The position numbers and the translations under genes were made by a program. DNA of 27,619 nt from an uncultured Coriobacteriales bacterium (GTDB lineage Bacteria > Actinomycetota > Coriobacteriia > Coriobacteriales > UMGS124): positions 1-27,619 of the forward strand of contig CAKUFZ010000024.1 of assembly GCA_934654475.1 (NCBI GenBank), given 5' to 3'. Of the stretch, positions 25,462-27,619 are shown piece after piece. Numbering within the stretch: position 1 is the first letter of the stretch; each line of letters begins with the position of its first letter. The notes beneath the pieces are model-generated. The model searched no databases and was not told where the DNA came from. It saw only the letters and a list, made by a program, of their open reading frames with translations.

Positions 25462-25572
25462 AGGTTCTGCATCCCACCAAAAGCGGGTTCTGATGCACAA
25501 GGCGCGCAGGGCCGACGTGTACTGGAGTACTGGAGTACTCTAGTACCTGCGGAACGCAGCGCATCAGGCTCC
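25462..25572. repeat. Dispersed repeat, divergent copy
   Basis: This copy begins GGTTCTGCATC and continues GCGGGTTCTGATGC, CAAGGCGCGCAG, then ACTGGAGTACTGGAGTAC (tandem 9-base units) and GGAACGCAGCGCATCAGG. It is the most divergent of four copies. The tail of a further copy (ACGCAGCGCGTGAGG) precedes it at about 25450-25463. Confidence 0.7.
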
Positions 25573-25692
25573 ACGACCCACTAAAAAGCAGGTTCTCAGG
25601 CGCAAGGCGCACAGGTGCGATGTGCGCGGTGCGGGCCTTTGGCCTACTGGAGTACATGAGCGCCTGTGGAACGCAGCGCCTGAGGTTCTGCA
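25573..25692. repeat. Dispersed repeat, best-formed copy
   Basis: GCAGGTTCTCAGGCGC (25588-25603) and GCGCCTGAGGTTCTGC (25676-25691) are imperfect inverted ends. Between them lie AAGGCGCACAGG, GATGTGCGCGGTGCGG, GGCCTTTGGCC and TACTGGAGTACATGAG. It ends five bases before the stop codon of the MoaE-like gene. Confidence 0.8.
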
Positions 25693-25696
25693 ACTC

Positions 25697-26092
25697 TTAC
25701 GCGTAGATTTCTTTTTCTACGACAAGGTCGTTCTTGATTTTCCCCACCAGCTTGTTGAGTGCGTCGATGCAGCGTGGGCGAATGTCGGCGCCGATCATGA
25801 CGTACATGATGGAGTCGCCCACGTTGAGGGCGCCCTCGTTGAGCCACGTGCGCACGTAGTAGACGCCAGGCCAGGTGAGGGCCTCCTTCTCAGCGGCGGC
25901 CACGCCCTCGGCATCGTAGGAGAACTCAACCTGGGCGACCTCGCCCAGGCCCTCAACACCCTCGCGCACCTGCTGCTTGGGCGTGATGCGCACCACGCCG
26001 TTGTGCGTAAGGAACATGCCGCACTGGGCAGCCTTGGGGTCGGCCTTGGCCTCTTTGAGCCAGGCATCCATCGAAGGTTCGGGCTTTGCCAT
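25697..26092 (-). CDS. moaE: MoaE-like molybdopterin synthase catalytic subunit
   Basis: This 131-residue protein has the MoaE core: WPGVYYVRTWLNEGALNVGDSIMYVMIGADIRP, followed by a helix and basic tail DALNKLVGKIKNDLVVEKEIY that supplies the active-site lysines. MoaE, with MoaD, adds two sulfurs to precursor Z to make molybdopterin. The N-terminal part (SMDAWLKEAKADPKAAQCGMFLTHNG) matches a Coriobacteria-style variant more than E. coli MoaE. ATG 26092 lies seven bases after AAAGGGAG; ATG 26098 is too close to that site. No moaD is adjacent. Formate dehydrogenase needs this cofactor, but the gene lies about 11 kb from it. Confidence 0.8.
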   Translation of the reverse strand: MAKPEPSMDAWLKEAKADPKAAQCGMFLTHNGVVRITPKQQVREGVEGLGEVAQVEFSYDAEGVAAAEKEALTWPGVYYVRTWLNEGALNVGDSIMYVMIGADIRPRCIDALNKLVGKIKNDLVVEKEIYA

Positions 26093-26132
26093 ATCCATAC
26101 TCCCTTTGGTCTCATGCACACTTGACGGTTAT

Positions 26133-26169
26133 CAAAAACGCCGCCTGACATTGTACCCGTCAGACGGCG
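26133..26169 (-). terminator. Terminator of the HEAT-repeat gene
   Basis: On the minus strand, CGCCGTCTGAC pairs with GTCAGGCGGCG (one mismatch) around a nine-base loop, followed by TTTTTGA. The moaE-like gene downstream therefore probably has its own promoter. Confidence 0.85.
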
Positions 26170-26292
26170 CAAAAGAAGCGCATATGCGAAACTGAAGGCC
26201 AACGCAACCCGAGCATGAATCCGCACAGGGGACCACACCGCACATTCAGCTCGATAGCGGCACGTGCGTGCAGGACCGCGCTGAATGCCCTT

Positions 26293-27258
26293 CTACTCGA
26301 ACGTGGCTAGCGCCTGCGTCACGAGGGGGGCCAAGACATCGGGAAACGCGCAGGCAGAGGCGTCGAAAGCTAAAAGGGCCGCATGGGCCCTGTCGTCATG
26401 GATGCGTGCAAGGCTCTCCACCGCATAGCGAGCCCCCCACTCGGCTTCGCCGGCAAGGGCACCCTCAAGCACCGCCTGCACCCGGTCGCGCGAGGCGCTC
26501 TGCGCACCGCAAGCAAAGCCGAGGGCCCACACCGCCGTGGAAGAGACATCCAAGTCAGGGTCGGCAGCACAAACGAGCAGGACAGACAGCACGCGCTCCC
26601 CCATGCCCTCGTTGCGCTCGCAGCGGCGGGCAAGGGCGTCGAGCGCCGACACCTTCACGAGCGCGTCCTCCCCCGCCTGGGACAGGCGCTCAAGCAGGAG
26701 CTGCTCGCCGGCTTCATCGTCGGTGGCGGCCAGAGCGGCGCAGGCGTTTGCACGCACGCGGGCCACGTCGTCTTCAAGAAGCACGGTAAGGGCATCGGTC
26801 GCGCGGGCGTCGCGCAGCGTGCCCAGCACGGCGGCGGCGTCGGCACGCACGCCATCGTCGGGATCGAACGCCATGACGGCGATAGGCGTAAAGAGCTCGG
26901 CGCGCTGCGCATCGGCGAGGCCCGCATGGGCCACCACGTTGGCAAGGCCCCACAGCACACCTGCGCGCACACCGGCGCATTCGTCATGGCGGCGGGACAG
27001 AAGCGCGCCCACGCACGCAGCGTCGGCCTCGCGCGCGAGCGCCTGGCAGGCCAGGGCACGCACGCCCTCCTCGGCATCCTCCAGTGCACGGCAGAGCAGC
27101 TCGGTGGACACGGGGCTCTTGATGCGCCCCAGGGCCACGACGGCGCTCTTACGCACGCGCACACCGGAATCGGTCAGCATGGGCTCCAAAGAGCGCGCAC
27201 GCTCGTCAGGCGTACGGCCGTCGTCCGGGCGCACTGCTGTTTCGTCAGTCTCGGCCAT
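26293..27258 (-). CDS. HEAT-repeat protein
   Basis: This 321-residue protein is made of about eight to nine helical repeats of roughly 31 residues with the HEAT/PBS-lyase-type pattern: VRVRKSAVVALGRI, EGVRALACQALARE, GVRAGVLWGLANV, DGVRADAAAVLGTL, ARVRANACAALAAT, LDVSSTAVWALGFA. No catalytic residues or membrane segments are visible, and no cysteine set for iron-sulfur binding. Such proteins act as scaffolds or, in phycobilin lineages, as lyases; there is no reason to assume the latter here. ATG 27258 follows AAAGGGG. It lies between copies of the dispersed repeat, upstream of the moaE-like gene. Function unknown. Confidence 0.88.
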   Translation of the reverse strand: MAETDETAVRPDDGRTPDERARSLEPMLTDSGVRVRKSAVVALGRIKSPVSTELLCRALEDAEEGVRALACQALAREADAACVGALLSRRHDECAGVRAGVLWGLANVVAHAGLADAQRAELFTPIAVMAFDPDDGVRADAAAVLGTLRDARATDALTVLLEDDVARVRANACAALAATDDEAGEQLLLERLSQAGEDALVKVSALDALARRCERNEGMGERVLSVLLVCAADPDLDVSSTAVWALGFACGAQSASRDRVQAVLEGALAGEAEWGARYAVESLARIHDDRAHAALLAFDASACAFPDVLAPLVTQALATFE

Positions 27259-27305
27259 GGGGCCCCTTTCTGTACATCAAAGTCATACTCACGCACCATA
27301 CCAAA

Positions 27306-27343
27306 GCGGGGCGCCGCCCGCACACTCCTAAGCAGCGCCCCGC
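27306..27343 (-). other. GC-rich hairpin upstream of the HEAT-repeat gene
   Basis: GCGGGGCGC (27306-27314) pairs exactly with GCGCCCCGC (27335-27343). On the minus strand only TTTGG follows, so it is at best a weak terminator for a gene beyond the window's right edge. Confidence 0.6.
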
Positions 27344-27377
27344 AATCTATCTCTCAAACACCGCACTTAAAAGCGCA

Positions 27378-27523
27378 AGTTCTGCATCCTCTAAAACGCA
27401 GGTTCTCAGGCGCAAGGCGCACGGAGCCGATGTGCGCGGTGCGGACCCCTGGCCTACTGGAGTACTCTAGGCATCGCGCATGGAGCGTTCTTCGCGACAA
27501 GTCCCGTGGAGAACGCAGCAGGC
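27378..27523. repeat. Dispersed repeat, extended copy
   Basis: This copy shares GCAGGTTCTCAGGCGCAAGG (27398-27417), GATGTGCGCGGTGCGG and GGCCTACTGGAGTAC with the copy at 25573. After GGAGTACTCTAGG it carries about 35 extra bases before GGAGAACGCAGCAGG. Confidence 0.75.
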
Positions 27524-27619
27524 CAGGTTCTGCATCACTCCAAAATGCAGGTTCTCACGCGCAAGGCGCACGGAGCCGATGTGCGCGGTGCGGGCCTTTG
27601 GCCTACTGGAGTACATGAG
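27524..27619. repeat. Dispersed repeat, cut by the window edge
   Basis: The order is again AGGTTCTGCATC, GCAGGTTCTCACGCGCAAGG, GATGTGCGCGGTGCGG, GGCCTTTGGCCTACTGGAGT and ACATGAG, where the window ends. It is head-to-tail with the preceding copy. Confidence 0.75.

Noticed and set aside
25354..25693. Small proteins encoded within the dispersed repeats (open frames containing EYWST or AYWST)
   Set aside because: Frames are not maintained between copies, there are no ribosome binding sites, and the repetition is better explained at DNA level.
25462..27619. CRISPR array
   Set aside because: Units are long, few, imperfectly conserved and lack unique spacers of constant length; no cas genes are present.

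Overview
The window reads as chromosome from a high-GC, anaerobic or facultatively anaerobic actinobacterium of the class Coriobacteriia, most likely an Eggerthellaceae-type gut or rumen organism. The evidence is a selenocysteine formate dehydrogenase with its own FdhE, a one-component regulator that joins about twelve membrane segments to a LuxR helix-turn-helix, a TAXI-type TRAP transporter, a short MoaE-like protein and G+C-rich codon use throughout. Species cannot be named from the sequence alone.

Layout. (1) 1-2400 looks like a decayed accessory island. It holds interleaved inverted repeats, a DUF3800 gene with its own promoter, leader hairpin and terminator, and broken gene remnants, one of which is the winged-helix end of an ATP-binding-protein pseudogene. 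(2) 2400-5200 holds a membrane protein, a small helix-turn-helix protein and a membrane-anchored Hanks-type Ser/Thr kinase, possibly a signalling set. (3) A tRNA-Pro(GGG) follows at 5327-5403. (4) 5500-14920, all on the minus strand, is a respiratory formate dehydrogenase block read in the order fdnG (Sec), fdnH, fdnI, then fdhE, then sstT and ettA. The fdnG frame is interrupted by an in-frame TGA followed by a near-textbook bacterial SECIS hairpin, so it is one 1097-residue selenoprotein and not two genes. (5) 15194-16684 is a divergent membrane LuxR regulator. The gap shared with fdnG carries two matching 19-bp inverted repeats spaced 50 bp apart. (6) 16796-20118 holds serine acetyltransferase, a Bax-inhibitor-1 family membrane protein, a long nested palindrome and isocitrate dehydrogenase. 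(7) 20317-24736 holds a TAXI-TRAP transporter (binding protein and fused permease), divergent from an AEC-family exporter. (8) 24869-27619 holds a PerR-like regulator, a very long rod-like hairpin, a MoaE-like protein and a HEAT-repeat protein. The last two are bracketed by copies of a roughly 110-150 bp dispersed repeat.

How the parts fit. Fdn oxidises formate outside the membrane and passes electrons to the quinone pool. FdhE and molybdopterin synthesis (MoaE-like) support its maturation, and the neighbouring membrane LuxR protein is the obvious candidate regulator. The remainder is ordinary metabolism and transport. The least explained items are the helix-turn-helix/kinase pair, the paired operators, the two large palindromes and the dispersed repeat family.
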